A program made the translations under genes and the position numbers. This document shows, piece after piece, positions 45,001-55,600 of a stretch of DNA of 64,000 nucleotides. A model generated the notes under the pieces. The model saw only the letters and a list, made by a program, of their open reading frames with translations, did not search any database and had not been told where the DNA came from. The first letter of the stretch is position 1. Each line of letters begins with the position of its first letter. The stretch is taken from positions 14,278,139 to 14,342,138 of the forward strand of contig NC_064039.1 in assembly GCF_932526225.1 (NCBI RefSeq), written 5' to 3'. The stretch comes from Nematostella vectensis. Its lineage: Eukaryota > Cnidaria > Anthozoa > Actiniaria > Edwardsiidae.

Positions 45001-48000
45001 CAGCGCAGTATTTCAGAAAGCGAAGAGTTATCCGTCAGCTCTAGTCTTGACTCAGAGTCGGAGCTTCTTGAATCACAACCCGAGCTTTTGGATAGTGAAT
45101 TTCATGGCTACGACGAAAGCCTCGGTCCCGTCCCAAACGGGGAAGAGGCTGCTGAATACGAGCAGCAACTCCACGAGGAGAATAAGCAAGAAGAGGAGCT
45201 TCTCCGAAGATTTTCAAGGGAGCAAGATATTTCCACATGGTAGGTATTTTTATATTGTTGTTTTGATGTTTCGTAACGACCAACTGCTCATGGTGATCCA
45301 ATTTTACCAGGTTCAAGTGCTCGAACTGTTCGCTCAAGTTATTAGTCACAAAGGAAGAATGCCGATGCTGCACAGAGTTTGCAACATGCAAAAAATTACA
45401 AGAAGTTGGTTTGGAGGGATGCATTGTTGACCATCCAGGATTCAGTGTGAATTGCCTCAACGAGTGGGTACTACGGACAGCAGCTGTTGGACTAAAAACA
45501 AGGAAGAAAAAATCCTATACTTCTGTCAAATCTGCAAAAAATGCATCCGAATCTGAGTAAGTTTCTAAAGATAAAAGATCTATGTAAATATATGCTCCCA
45601 CTAGCTAACAAAAAAAAGGAGGGGAGAGGGTTTTAATTTAGGAAAATGAAAAAGCAAGAGATACATAATGTCTTAAATCTGATCAAAAGTCAAACATATT
45701 ATATTATTTCAGTATTGAAGTCCTAAAACCAAGAAGCTTTTAATGCTGATTAAGCTTGTAATTTGAAAGCAAAGCATACAGTATATTTATTAATGCATCT
45801 TGAATTCACTCCACAATCCCACACTCATTTCCTATTGTCAAAACTCCAATGCTCCCATTTCAATAACTCATTTTCAGGATATTATTATTATTTCTTCAGA
45901 TTTCTGAGGTCTGTGGCCTACAGACAATACGTGCGCCTGGTATATGAGTGTGTCGGGTGGTCAAAGAGGGCATCTCTCCCAAGTTGTGTCTACAACAAAA
46001 TACGGGAAGCATTCCCTAGCGAAACATTTCATGGATTTGAAGAGGATAAGGAGGATGCAAACTCTGAAGACATGGAGTTTGAATAGGATTTTTCTTCCTT
46101 GTTTTTATTCCAACAGCTTCTGTGCATAGTAACCACTCGTTGTGACAATCTACACTGAGCCCTGGATGGTCAACAATACATCTCTATAAACCCACATTCT
46201 CAATTTGTTTTGCTGTTTTTGCAAGCTCTATGCAGCATTGGTATTCTTCCTTCATGACTAATCTCTTAAGTGAACAAAGCAAGCACTTGCACCTGGTGGA
46301 ATTGAGCAGTGAAACATCGTATTTATTTCTCATTAATCAGTTTCCATGTTAGCCAAATTGCTCTGAATTGACAATTGTATGTACATATTTTCAGCTCATT
46401 CCATTATGCTGACATAAAAACAGAAATCTTAGATCATTTGTTTATAAATAATGACCCCTCACTGCCCTAATCAACTACATGGAACACATTGGCTCTGGGA
46501 GGTATGGTCGTAGCATCTATGGGTGTGTCTTCTGCTAGGGCGGGTGGGTCTATGGGGTGAGATTCTTGTGAAGTAATGGTATTGATTAGCGCATCTCCAA
46601 GTGGGGGCGGTGGGTCTACCGGGTGGGATTCTTGGACGTGCAAGTTGTCAGTTGACATGTCTCCAACTGGGGCAGGTTGGTCTATGGGGAGGGTTTCTAA
46701 GGGGGGGGGCATGGTTTCAGTTGGTGTGTCTTCAGCTGAGGCGGGTAGGTCCAAGGTAGAGACCGTGGAAGATGTTGTGGCAGATTCATGAGCTCGCACC
46801 TAGAAAATAATTAAGGATTGAGTTCAGAAAGCCATCAAAAGAACATACAGTCAGATAGCCAATGTAACACGTGAGAGCGAAAATATGTTTTCTCAAGGAT
46901 TTCAGACATTTTGAATTAAAACACTTCCTGCTTTTAAAGAACTTCCTGCTTTTAAAAAACCTTTTTTAATTGACTAGAGTAATTTATTATCTAAAAAGAA
47001 AAAATATAAGAAAAAAAAACAAATATTATTACCATTCCACTGTCACCTGCTGTTGCTAAAAGCTCCTTAATTTCCTGTAATTGGGATATTAAACAGATTA
47101 TGTAGTGAAAAATTCCGCTTTCTCCAACAGTAATCACGTAATAATAGAAAGATAGAGTGGTTTTCAAAATCCCGTTAAACAAAATTTTTTAATGTAATAG
47201 TCAAGCCAGAACAAAAGAGAACAGACATTGCAGTGTATTAGTAGTAAATAAACTAAATAGTACTTCACGGGATTTTGAAAACCACTCTAAGACTGCGAGC
47301 TAGCCTACAAGTTAAGTACTTACTTGAATTTTAGAAAGGAAATGTTGGGGATTAGCAATAATATATGCGTGAAATCATTGTAAACATGAGTACAGGGAGA
47401 GTTGTAATAAGAAGTGAATGTAAACTATTTGATAAATATCCGTTAAATGCAAAAGAACTGTACTTAAGAAATTATTTAGGCCGGGGAAAGGAATTTCCAT
47501 GGCAGTTATTGGTGAAAAGGAAAAATAGCATGTAGAGATATTTATAAAACTCACCTTTGCTCTTTGACGCAATTCCCGATCCGATGGTGAAGCAATGGTT
47601 TTCTTTGGTTTCCAAATTGTTGGTACGGATCCCTTTATCAAATAGCGCTTTAACTCGGACCCCTCGCCAAAGTGATAGCATTCTCTCTCGAAGTGGTCCG
47701 AGCACACAACAAAACGACCCAACGGATTGAAATTCTTCGAGTGGAGTCGTACAAAGCGTATCCACTTTCCCTGCTTTATGACTGTTTTCACAATCCTGAG
47801 CAACGCATCGAGATCCGGTCATTTTAAATGCGATAAAAGCGAAAAGTTTTATGAGTTATCTTATGTTTATCTCTTTCGAGTAAGTAAATTAGCCATGTGC
47901 TCCAAAAGCGTATTGAGTATGTGACGTCACGTCCTGGTTAGTTTGACATTTTGACAGATGCAAGGTAACCAGGTCAAAGGGACACGGCAAATCAATGGCG

Positions 48001-49090
48001 GACGTAAACCTACAATATTTAATGAAAATTTCTACATGGTTCCACTATCATTTACAGCAATCTGACTAGACCAGTGCTTAGATTAGGTATCTTGCTTAGT
48101 ATCTAGCAAATTTACGGCTTTCTAGGCGGTTTGATCATAAGCGGACTTTAAAAAATTTATTGACAATATTTGATTGAGAATATCTTGGTTACTTGCTTGA
48201 ATTAGCCGATGGAAATGGATGTTTTGTGTGACTCGCCATTTGTCGGGAGCATTAAATGGTTGCGTGATTGGCCTTTTTTGAGTGGTCAAATGTCACTTTC
48301 ACCAAAGAGATACCTTCACCGATGCAAGGAGGATTAATGCTAAGGTTACGATTTATCTATTAATGCCCCATCGGGGAAGGGTTAGCTATGTCTGCCTCGA
48401 AAAGTCTTTATAAAGACAAAAAATGGCGCAAAGCAGATTCCAGCCTTTTATACCAAATGAGTACTTTCGTTAGCAGCCTAGCATAGGTTAATTCATATGA
48501 AGTGTCTTTTGTTTCCATAGGTGACAAAGAATCGCTTCGATGGAACAGTCGGTCGTATTCCATTGGAGTTCGTCAAGGAATCCATCTCAATGTCAGGGTT
48601 TGGAAAATCAGAATCCACCAAGTCAACGCCAAGAAAGGTAGCCCAGGTAAAGACTACTAAAGTTATAGCTGACATCGATATGATCAATCTATCGGGACCT
48701 GCTCCTATTGGCAAGGGTACGTTTAGAAGGACAAACACCACCGGAAATGACACAACAATAGACGATGTCCGGGGGGCTGCAGACTCACCTCACCAGTCAG
48801 AGAGAATAGTGAACCCCGCGGAAAAAAGTAGAAATAGTGAGACTGCATCGGGGGGTGCTGGTTCCACTAAAACGCCGAGTGAAACGAAGAAGAATCCCCA
48901 AATGTACCGCTCGCTGCAGGGACGTGTGATGTCACAGGTGACAACGAGTAAAGCGCCGATCAGTGGTACTACCGCTGTAAGTAATATGGCGAGCACCAAG
49001 CAGCAATCTACTTCCGGTGTCCGCTGGACGAAACGACTTCCGGGTACCAAGCTCCAGGGCAATGTTCTTAGCGGAAAAGACAGAAAATAA
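36091..49090 (+). CDS. TWNK: TWINKLE mitochondrial DNA helicase
   Basis: Seventeen coding exons: 36091-36531, 37620-37796, 38898-38951, 39468-39607, 39819-39873, 40292-40393, 40863-40984, 41226-41274, 41409-41480, 41907-41963, 42311-42445, 42728-42801, 42894-43008, 43531-43610, 44010-44112, 44475-44594, 48521-49090. All phases agree; about 821 residues. The ring helicase of mtDNA replication. A basic N-terminus fits mitochondrial import. A zinc ribbon with CSFC and CRNC pairs is intact. The TOPRIM-like region has [15 protein letters not shown] and IILWLGSD. The helicase has Walker [12 protein letters not shown], then [15 protein letters not shown], Walker [14 protein letters not shown]4 [11 protein letters not shown], and the finger region [20 protein letters not shown], ending [18 protein letters not shown] Ser/Thr-rich tail of about 170 residues follows. 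The last intron hosts a transposon with two genes. Confidence 0.97.
36688..36998. repeat. 45-bp minisatellite in TWNK intron 1
   Basis: About seven copies of a unit containing CTTCTCCTGTCACGGCCCTG and CCATGGGTACAGGGGGGTGT. It is GC-rich compared with its surroundings and very uniform. The unit length is a multiple of three, so long artefact ORFs run on both strands. Confidence 0.95.
39095..39360 (+). mobile_element. tRNA-derived SINE in TWNK intron 3
   Basis: A box-A-like TAGCTTAGTGGTATGGGC and a box-B-like GGTTTGAGCCCC lie about 35 bp apart, as in a Pol III promoter. They are followed by a non-tRNA body with GGACATCAGGCCAGAGGTCC. There is no complete cloverleaf, so it is a SINE rather than a tRNA gene. 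Confidence 0.65.
43588..43815. repeat. About 50-bp tandem repeat starting at the TWNK exon 14 donor
   Basis: The exon end TTCATGACATCAAATATAAG and following GTGGGTGGCCTTAGCAACC recur about four times in the intron as GTCATGACATCAAATAC/TGAG... with GACCTTA.CAACC. The later copies have lost the exact splice site. Confidence 0.9.
44983..46086 (+). pseudogene. P2X7 intracellular (ballast)-domain-like gene, 5' end damaged or uncertain
   Basis: Exons are 44983-45239, 45311-45556 and 45900-46086, joined in phase 2 at both introns. An acidic Ser/Glu-rich N-terminus leads to [39 protein letters not shown], then [36 protein letters not shown] and a stop at 46086. The Cys-rich pattern followed by HPGF, CLN-WVL, AYRQ and PSC-V-IR--FPS is that of the zinc-containing cytoplasmic C-terminal domain of P2X7 receptors, here with no channel part. 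The only ATG in frame upstream (44983) is followed by a TAG at the third codon. Either the gene is dead or an upstream exon splices to the AG at 44990-44991. It lies inside the TTAA element. Confidence 0.7.
46467..47822 (-). pseudogene. THAP zinc-finger gene, domain shortened and frameshifted
   Basis: Minus-strand exons are 47555-47822, 47033-47074 and 46467-46799, both junctions phase 0. Exon 1 starts [18 protein letters not shown] (Cys pair of a THAP C2CH finger). The rest of the finger, [17 protein letters not shown]..., [10 protein letters not shown] and SVPTIWKPK, is in another frame. Only about 28 residues would separate the second Cys from CSDHF, where THAP domains normally have 35 or more. 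The usual F-x-FP part is missing, which fits a small deletion that also shifted the frame. The C-terminus is a Pro/Thr-rich low-complexity tail with ESHP(V/I)DPP repeats. There is no transposase core. It converges with the P2X7-C-like gene inside the TTAA element. Confidence 0.7.
47154..47288. mobile_element. Small MITE with perfect 22-bp inverted repeats
   Basis: 47154-47175 (AGAGTGGTTTTCAAAATCCC plus GT) is the exact reverse complement of 47267-47288. It is 135 bp in all and lies in the first THAP-gene intron, nested inside the larger TTAA element. Confidence 0.85.
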
Positions 49091-52000
49091 GAACGGAGGA
49101 GCAACCAAAGGGAATGAGGATTATTGTCTGGAAAAAGTACATCAGGTCGGCATTTTATGCTCCCGAATAATAAAAGTCACTACTTCAAGCGAAGAGGGAG
49201 ATTTTAACAATTATTGTTAACTTCAATTGTCATATACCGTCCTGTTTTCACGCGTACGCAGTTGCGACGGAGTGGCTGGGGGACATCTTAAAGGTTATTC
49301 CGATGCTGGTACCAAGTCTCGGGGGTATAATATGAAATAAGCACTTCCGTTCTCTCTGTAAAATATGACATAATGTAGACCTTTAGGACAATTAAATAAA
49401 TTAAGTTCTTATTTTGAATAATTTTTTGTCAACCCCAAAACTTTGTATGATGTGGAATCAGAATCCGAAAAAATCGTTCGGCTAAAAATAGCAGCCTTTT
49501 CTAGCTGTTTCTTTCCAAGCCGCCAGGATCACAGTTGTATCTAAGAAATATTGGTTAACAAGAACGTACATATTTTTAACTTGAGAACTTTCCAATAAAA
49601 CTATAGCCACAGGGACACGCTTCTTCTCTCTCTATTGGACGATAAGACACAGGGGAACCCCTATATTACGGACACCTCGAGAAAGCATCGCGTGCTAAGA
49701 TACTGGGGAACCCGATCTAACGGACATCCGACCCTATATTTAACGGACACCCCTGGAAAAGCATAGCTTGATAATCCTTTTGTAACGAAAACCTCGAGAC
49801 TGTGTAAGATTCGGGGAAACTCTAAATTTCGAAGATCCCGAGAATGCATTATGTGTAAAGATACAGGGAAAACCTCTATACAACAGATACCTCGGTCACG
49901 TATATCGTTTTAGCTTTGTCCGTAGAGTTTGCCTGAGGATTTTTATTGTGTATTATATCAAGCTGCTCTTAGCTGTCCCTCATTTGTGTGTGTGTGTGTG
50001 TGTGTCCTTTTCCTGCAGTTTACAATGTTTGCGAACTCTTGTAGACCATTTCCAACCCCCAAGTCGTCTTCTGGCTTCCGTCATTGAAAATCTTTGAAGC
50101 GTTTTCTTTGACCAGCTCTAAAATGGCTTCCAAACACGCCACCTCTCCGCAACGCACTGAACAATCAAAAAGCACTAAATGGAATTTTGTTTCTTTGAAT
50201 GAAGGAAACCAAAAAGCGGTTGGAAATTATTGACGAGAGATCACAGAACATTGAAAATCGCTGTAAATCAACACGTCCCTTTCACGTAGATGTCACTCAC
50301 TTAACATGAGATTTCGTGTGCGATAGTGTGAAATCAGAGCGCGACACCTATGGTCATATATGTTAGCATGTCATCCGCCCTTTTTTACCGGTTGAATACT
50401 AGCACGACACCAAATCATTTGTTATTGCTAAATGAATTGTATACAAAATCGCTTGGATTATTTAGCTATATGAATAAGCAATTTTCTTAACATTTTTCAT
50501 AAGCATAACGGTCAAAGCTATTTCAACGGGACTTGCCGGCATGCTTAATATATCGTTCTTCGTGTCTTTTGAAAATAAATTTAATCGAAATTAGGGTTTT
50601 CAAGAAATGAAAATATTCGCAAAGAATTTTGACAAAGGGCTGCACTTCAAAATCAAACAGCTATGTTACAATCTGTGGTGTTTGTATTTCCAGGGTCTGA
50701 AAGAATTGTGGAAATTACGCTAAGACTAGGTACGTAGCAGCGCATTCAGTGAAAAAAATATTGTTAAAGAACACCGTAATGATTGATCGTCTCCTGATCC
50801 TTACGTAACTCGTTTACATGTGTGATCAAGGGGGAAATTATAACCCTGCACTTTATGCAAGCATTTATTGAGCTCCAAAAATTCTGTTTAATGTTCTGTA
50901 GCCCTCCCTTCAATCATGCAAACACCCAACGCCCACTACACCCAATTTAAAAAAAAAAAATGTTATGATATCAATTTTCAACTCCAAAAATACCCTATTT
51001 TCACCCAAAACAACTTTATTTCCCATCTTCACATTATCACCATTCTCTGCTTATCAGACCTCAGGATAAATAGAGGAACTTAAAAAAAACACACAAAAAA
51101 AAAATACCGGGGTTATTTTCCAGAAATTCAAATCCCTTGGACCCTTCCCGTCGTGTTGTAAGTATCATCCCCTCCCCTAGGAATCTTGCCTTCAAATGTT
51201 TTTTTCACGAAGATTCCGTGTCCTTCTGTGTGAAATGAGAGCGACAATTGAACACCTATCGCCATGTATGCAAATATATCATCCGCCCTCCTGTATCGGT
51301 AATTCTAGCAGAATAACCCCAGCTATTTGTTGGCGGGGTTTAACTTTTTAAAAATCCTATCGTTGCTTTTATTTAAAAAAAAGGGTAATTTTACTCTTGG
51401 ATTGAAGATGAACAGTAAAATAACACTTCTTGCCATGTAAGCAAGTATCAGCTGACCATTATAATCTCTCACATTAAAAAATCAACTTCCTTTTTACATG
51501 TAGTGGATAACAAATAATGTAGGGATTAAGGTACCCTACTCATCTCATCCTTACGTTAAAAATCGTTTTTTAATATATGTTTCCTTTAAAAAAGCATAAG
51601 TTGCGCATCCTTTGGTTAAAAATGATTTGATGCTTTCGAACCATACTTGTCCTCAAAGCATTTTAAATTCGTTGCGTTCAATGTTTTATTAATTCGTCAG
51701 GCCCAAGACAGCAAAAGAATCAATAATATTGTTTAGCCATACGAAACGTTTGTAGTGACAGTTTCAAGAAACAGTAGATCTGCTGTCTTCATTTCTATTG
51801 AAATATCTCCCTGTTGTTCCCTTGTTGAATCAATAATTTTCATTAGGTTCTCGAAGCCGTCGTGGTTAAAATCAATAAAAAAAACAGCTAAAGGATGTTT
51901 GAGAAAGCTCTGTCTTCTTTGAGCCCACCATATATTACCCGCATTAAAGAGCGCAAAAAATTACCCTCTAATAAGATGGGTAGATTAATCTCTCTATTGC

Positions 52001-52624
52001 AAAACGCTTGTAATATTACTTTATTCCTTTTTTTCAAGAGCTTCGCAGATGGGAGCTTTTCGTATATTTTCGGAGCGAGACCTGCTTTTCGAACCCAATT
52101 GGTCAATTTATTTTATGAAGATAACGGAGCAATGAATCGTCTGTCTCCTTTGCATAATGTTTTTTATGTTTTTAGTTTACAGCCCTACGCCTTGCATGCT
52201 CGCGGTTCCTATCCGTTACTAAAATGCCACCACGTTTTCAATTGCTAGATATTTTCTATCGCTCTAAAAATGAGATACATCGGGTGAAATCAGCATGTTG
52301 TGGACTCAGAACGCGATGATTGGTGTATTACACTATGCAGTCCATCATGCTTTGCACGACTGTTATCTCTGCGGGTGCGGAAACCAATCACCAAAGCCTG
52401 TTTTGCACATTTTGAATCGGGCTAAATTTAACCCAAAGTGGCATATACCGGGGGCCTTTCCATCGGCACTTCAGTCACTCGCACATACCAGCCAATGTAT
52501 TGGATCGTGCTCACGGCCGGGGGTCCGACGGAATGGGCCTCACACTGGTCATAGTTCAAGTTCTGCGCATCTTTGTCAAACTAAAAAGAAACGAGGCGCT
52601 ATAAGCACGTAACAAGATTTCTCG
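49091..52624. other. Intergenic region between TWNK and the LGR-like gene
   Basis: The TWNK 3' UTR occupies the start, with AATAAA-type signals near 49170 and 49396. A degenerate tandem repeat lies at about 49640-49900 and a GT microsatellite at 49984-50005. Two related blocks of about 100 bp (near 50310-50410 and 51210-51310, sharing GTGTGAAAT.AGAGCG and CATCCGCCCT) form a direct repeat. ORFs at 51895-52248 and 52295-52612 have no recognisable family. The LGR-like promoter should be at the right end. Confidence 0.5.
49640..49900. repeat. Degenerate tandem repeat
   Basis: Roughly four to five diverged units share GGGGAACCC(C)TATATT, ACGGACACC.C and a GA.AAGCAT.G block. Confidence 0.65.
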
Positions 52625-55600
52625 ATGGCGAGGTATAATTCGATAATAGTTATCATCTTATTGGTAACTGCGAATGGTGTGGCTTTAAAGGATAGGAGAG
52701 CCGTACCGTCGGCCTGTCGGGCCGTCCAGCCGTGTGTTTGTACTCGCCATTCGAGGGGTCTACGGGCGGACTGCAAGGGGAAAAGCTTGATCAGTGTTCC
52801 CCAAGGACTGCCGGCTTCTGTCTTCGTACTGTAAGTAACTGAAGGACCACCGTACCTGTTCATATAAATATGTTATGTGCAATGCACCCAATATCGCTTT
52901 GAATTAATACGAGTCTTTTAAGTGAAATAATCCCCCTGGACACAGTTATAAATAGTAGCTACTCGTTGATTGTTAATGGTTTATTTGTATTATAAACTCC
53001 TTGCCCCTTATCACCTAATGTCATGTTCTTAAACCATACCTGTTCCGCTAGTTTGCCTTTGTAAATTGTCTCTGTATATAACTTTTTTTTTATTTTCCCC
53101 TAAGCGCGCATTTGTCGCTCATTCCTCTTGGCTACAGGCTAATTGGTTTGCTAGTGTTACTTTTATCTTTATGTGATCGCATCACTTGGTCTATAGGCAG
53201 CTAAAGAGCGATCAGACTAGCGCAAAAACATGAGCTCTATAACACTACTAAAAGTGTTTTCATGATTGCTTTTTTTCTATCCGTCTGAAAATCCTCAATC
53301 AGTATGATTACACGCGCTTTCTATCAACAGATCTTCGGATAGATTGACGGAAACCTTGCTTGTGAAATTCGATTATGAATACATCCACGTCTAAAAGACT
53401 TATATTCTCTGATATTTCTCAAAATTGGTATCAAAGCTCATGTACTTAGTACACAAATCTCGCATAGCGCTACCCCTAGCGGATGCCAAAAGTCCGAGCG
53501 GCTAACTGTTTCGAACTTGCTAGAATCCCTTGTGACGCGCATTGATCTTGCGTTTATCAAGATTGTCGTTTACCGTGGAAGAGCGCACATCACTGACCTC
53601 ACATTTTACACACAATGGGAACTCATATCTATTTTATTTTTTTATATCTGGGAAAACAAGAAATCTAACGATGAGATGTCTGCGCATTTTCTATTCGTTC
53701 TTTTCTAACTCGCTTTTAGGGGCCATCATAAAATTTAACTAATTGACGATCTTTAAATTAAAAAAATATTCGCAATTTTTATGTGTAAAACAGACTTAGA
53801 AACTCGTGCTACAATGTTTGCTGAGCTAGAGTCCAAATATAATACTTGATTTTAGAGACCGGAAAAACGAAGCTCGCGAAATATTGCAAAAATATTGCCG
53901 ACTATGAGGTCGACAGAACAATTGACAAATTACCAAAAAAAAATGTTGGTAAAGACGTTAAAAATTTTCAGCCACTTTGTCTATTTTCAGCCCTATTAAG
54001 GAGATGGTTTCGTTATTATTCTTTGCCGTTTTTATTGGAACTTATTTTTTTTAGCCTGAAAGAAATAATTATTTTTTGCTATTATATGAAGGACCAAAAA
54101 GCTTGTGCTTTACATCTTAAATTGGATTATTGTTAATGAACTCTTTTATGTTATTCTTTTTCTTCACCTGTTTTTGCCCCCGCTATCCAGTTTAGTGCTC
54201 CTCAATATATTTTATTTGGTGCGGGTCTCGCTCAACTTTACACCGGATTGTTGTTCTATATTAGGCAGATAGATGGGAGATAAATGCGAGTATATTGCGT
54301 CCAGCCTATATAACTTGTTTGGATTCACCACCACTATTGTCTACAAGTCAAATTTGTGTTAAATGAGATTTCGACTGAATCAAAGCTTTCAAAATAAAGA
54401 TCAAAAAGAGTGAAAACACTCGATACCAGCCTTGAACATAAAGCTTATTCTATAAAAAATAACATAACGTTATCTGCATATACATTGCATGCATCTAGAG
54501 CGCTCTTTTAAACGAGAAAGACATTGTCGCCTTCTCTAAGTGGGGCTCTACTCAATGACTCAAGGAAGTAGTCGAAGCAGCCTGTATTGAACGCCCGAAT
54601 TATGAAGATACGAGTCGTGAACGTCGCACAACCCCGCAAGCACAATGGCAGCAGTCGAAATGCGTGTAGCGCAGGATCTAGCCCTAGAAGTCGTGATATT
54701 TGGCACGATTCCACTTCCTAAACAGAATTTACGCCGAATCGACTAAAAGTCGAAGCTGATGTGTATTTAAAATATAAGTGTTGAAACAAGAAACTGTTAA
54801 ACTCCACGTTTTTCTATTTCGTTATCGCATTTTCTGATAGCCTGTCTAACCAATTGTGACCGAACCTTATCCGGCACCAGCTCCACTTTCCCCCACCCCC
54901 TCATATCAAATACGACGTGTCCTTATTTTGCATTTCCGCCCTAACCAGTTGTTTCCTCTCTCTTTCTCTTTCAGTGATTTGAGCCAGAATAATATATCGT
55001 CGTTACCTGCGAGATCCTTTGCTAATTATTCACAACTACAACATCTGTAAGTATCACAGTGTACAAACTCTCAAAACTCTTAGCGAAACATCCTCATACT
55101 AACCCCTTTATCTGCTATTCCCTGATAACTAAGTGTTGTCGAGTGTCTGTCTTTGCATTTATTGGTGTTAGGAGAAGCTAAGGTTTGGTAGATATTTTTA
55201 TCACGGTTATTGTATTCAGATTAGAAGGTAAATCTAAGAGCATCGTATGTGAGTCTAGAGCAGGAAGTCTTCCAAGTGCTCGCCTCTTTTTTCCCGGAAG
55301 TACGTTATTGGTTATCAGTTCATATTGTGTTTCTCTTCCAGTTTTTTCCCCTCATACACTTGCTTTAACGCCTGCAAACATCTATCAGCCATTATCTACT
55401 AGGGCGGATTCATTTACGATGGTTATATATTTTTTGGAAATGCTTTTATAGTTTCCAACGTCTTGCATGCCCTAGTATACTTGGTGTTTCGTGTAAGCAA
55501 CACTGCAAGCAATTACCAATATTGTATACTACTTGTATACCACTTGTTTCTTTTTGTTTCTTTATAAATCCGGTCTGTTAAGGCTTTTCGGGATTAATTG

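Larger units (their letters stand above)
44669..48147. mobile_element. 3.48-kb TTAA-flanked element carrying two genes (Kolobok-like)
   Basis: Ends AGTCCGCTTATGACCA (left) and the reverse complement of AGTCCGCTTATGATCA (right) are each directly flanked by TTAA (44665-44668 and 48148-48151). Further inward both ends share ACGTCCGCCATTG and ACGTCACATACTCAATACGC in inverted order, so the terminal inverted repeats run for about 240 bp with gaps. Inside are a plus-strand P2X7-C-like gene and a minus-strand THAP gene, converging. Kolobok elements are known for TTAA targets and THAP-domain transposases. No transposase catalytic core was found here. It is inserted in TWNK intron 16. Confidence 0.75.

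Noticed and set aside
51895..52612. Two ORFs of 117 and 105 residues upstream of the LGR-like gene
   Set aside because: No recognisable domain, no convincing splice sites and irregular composition; probably chance ORFs.
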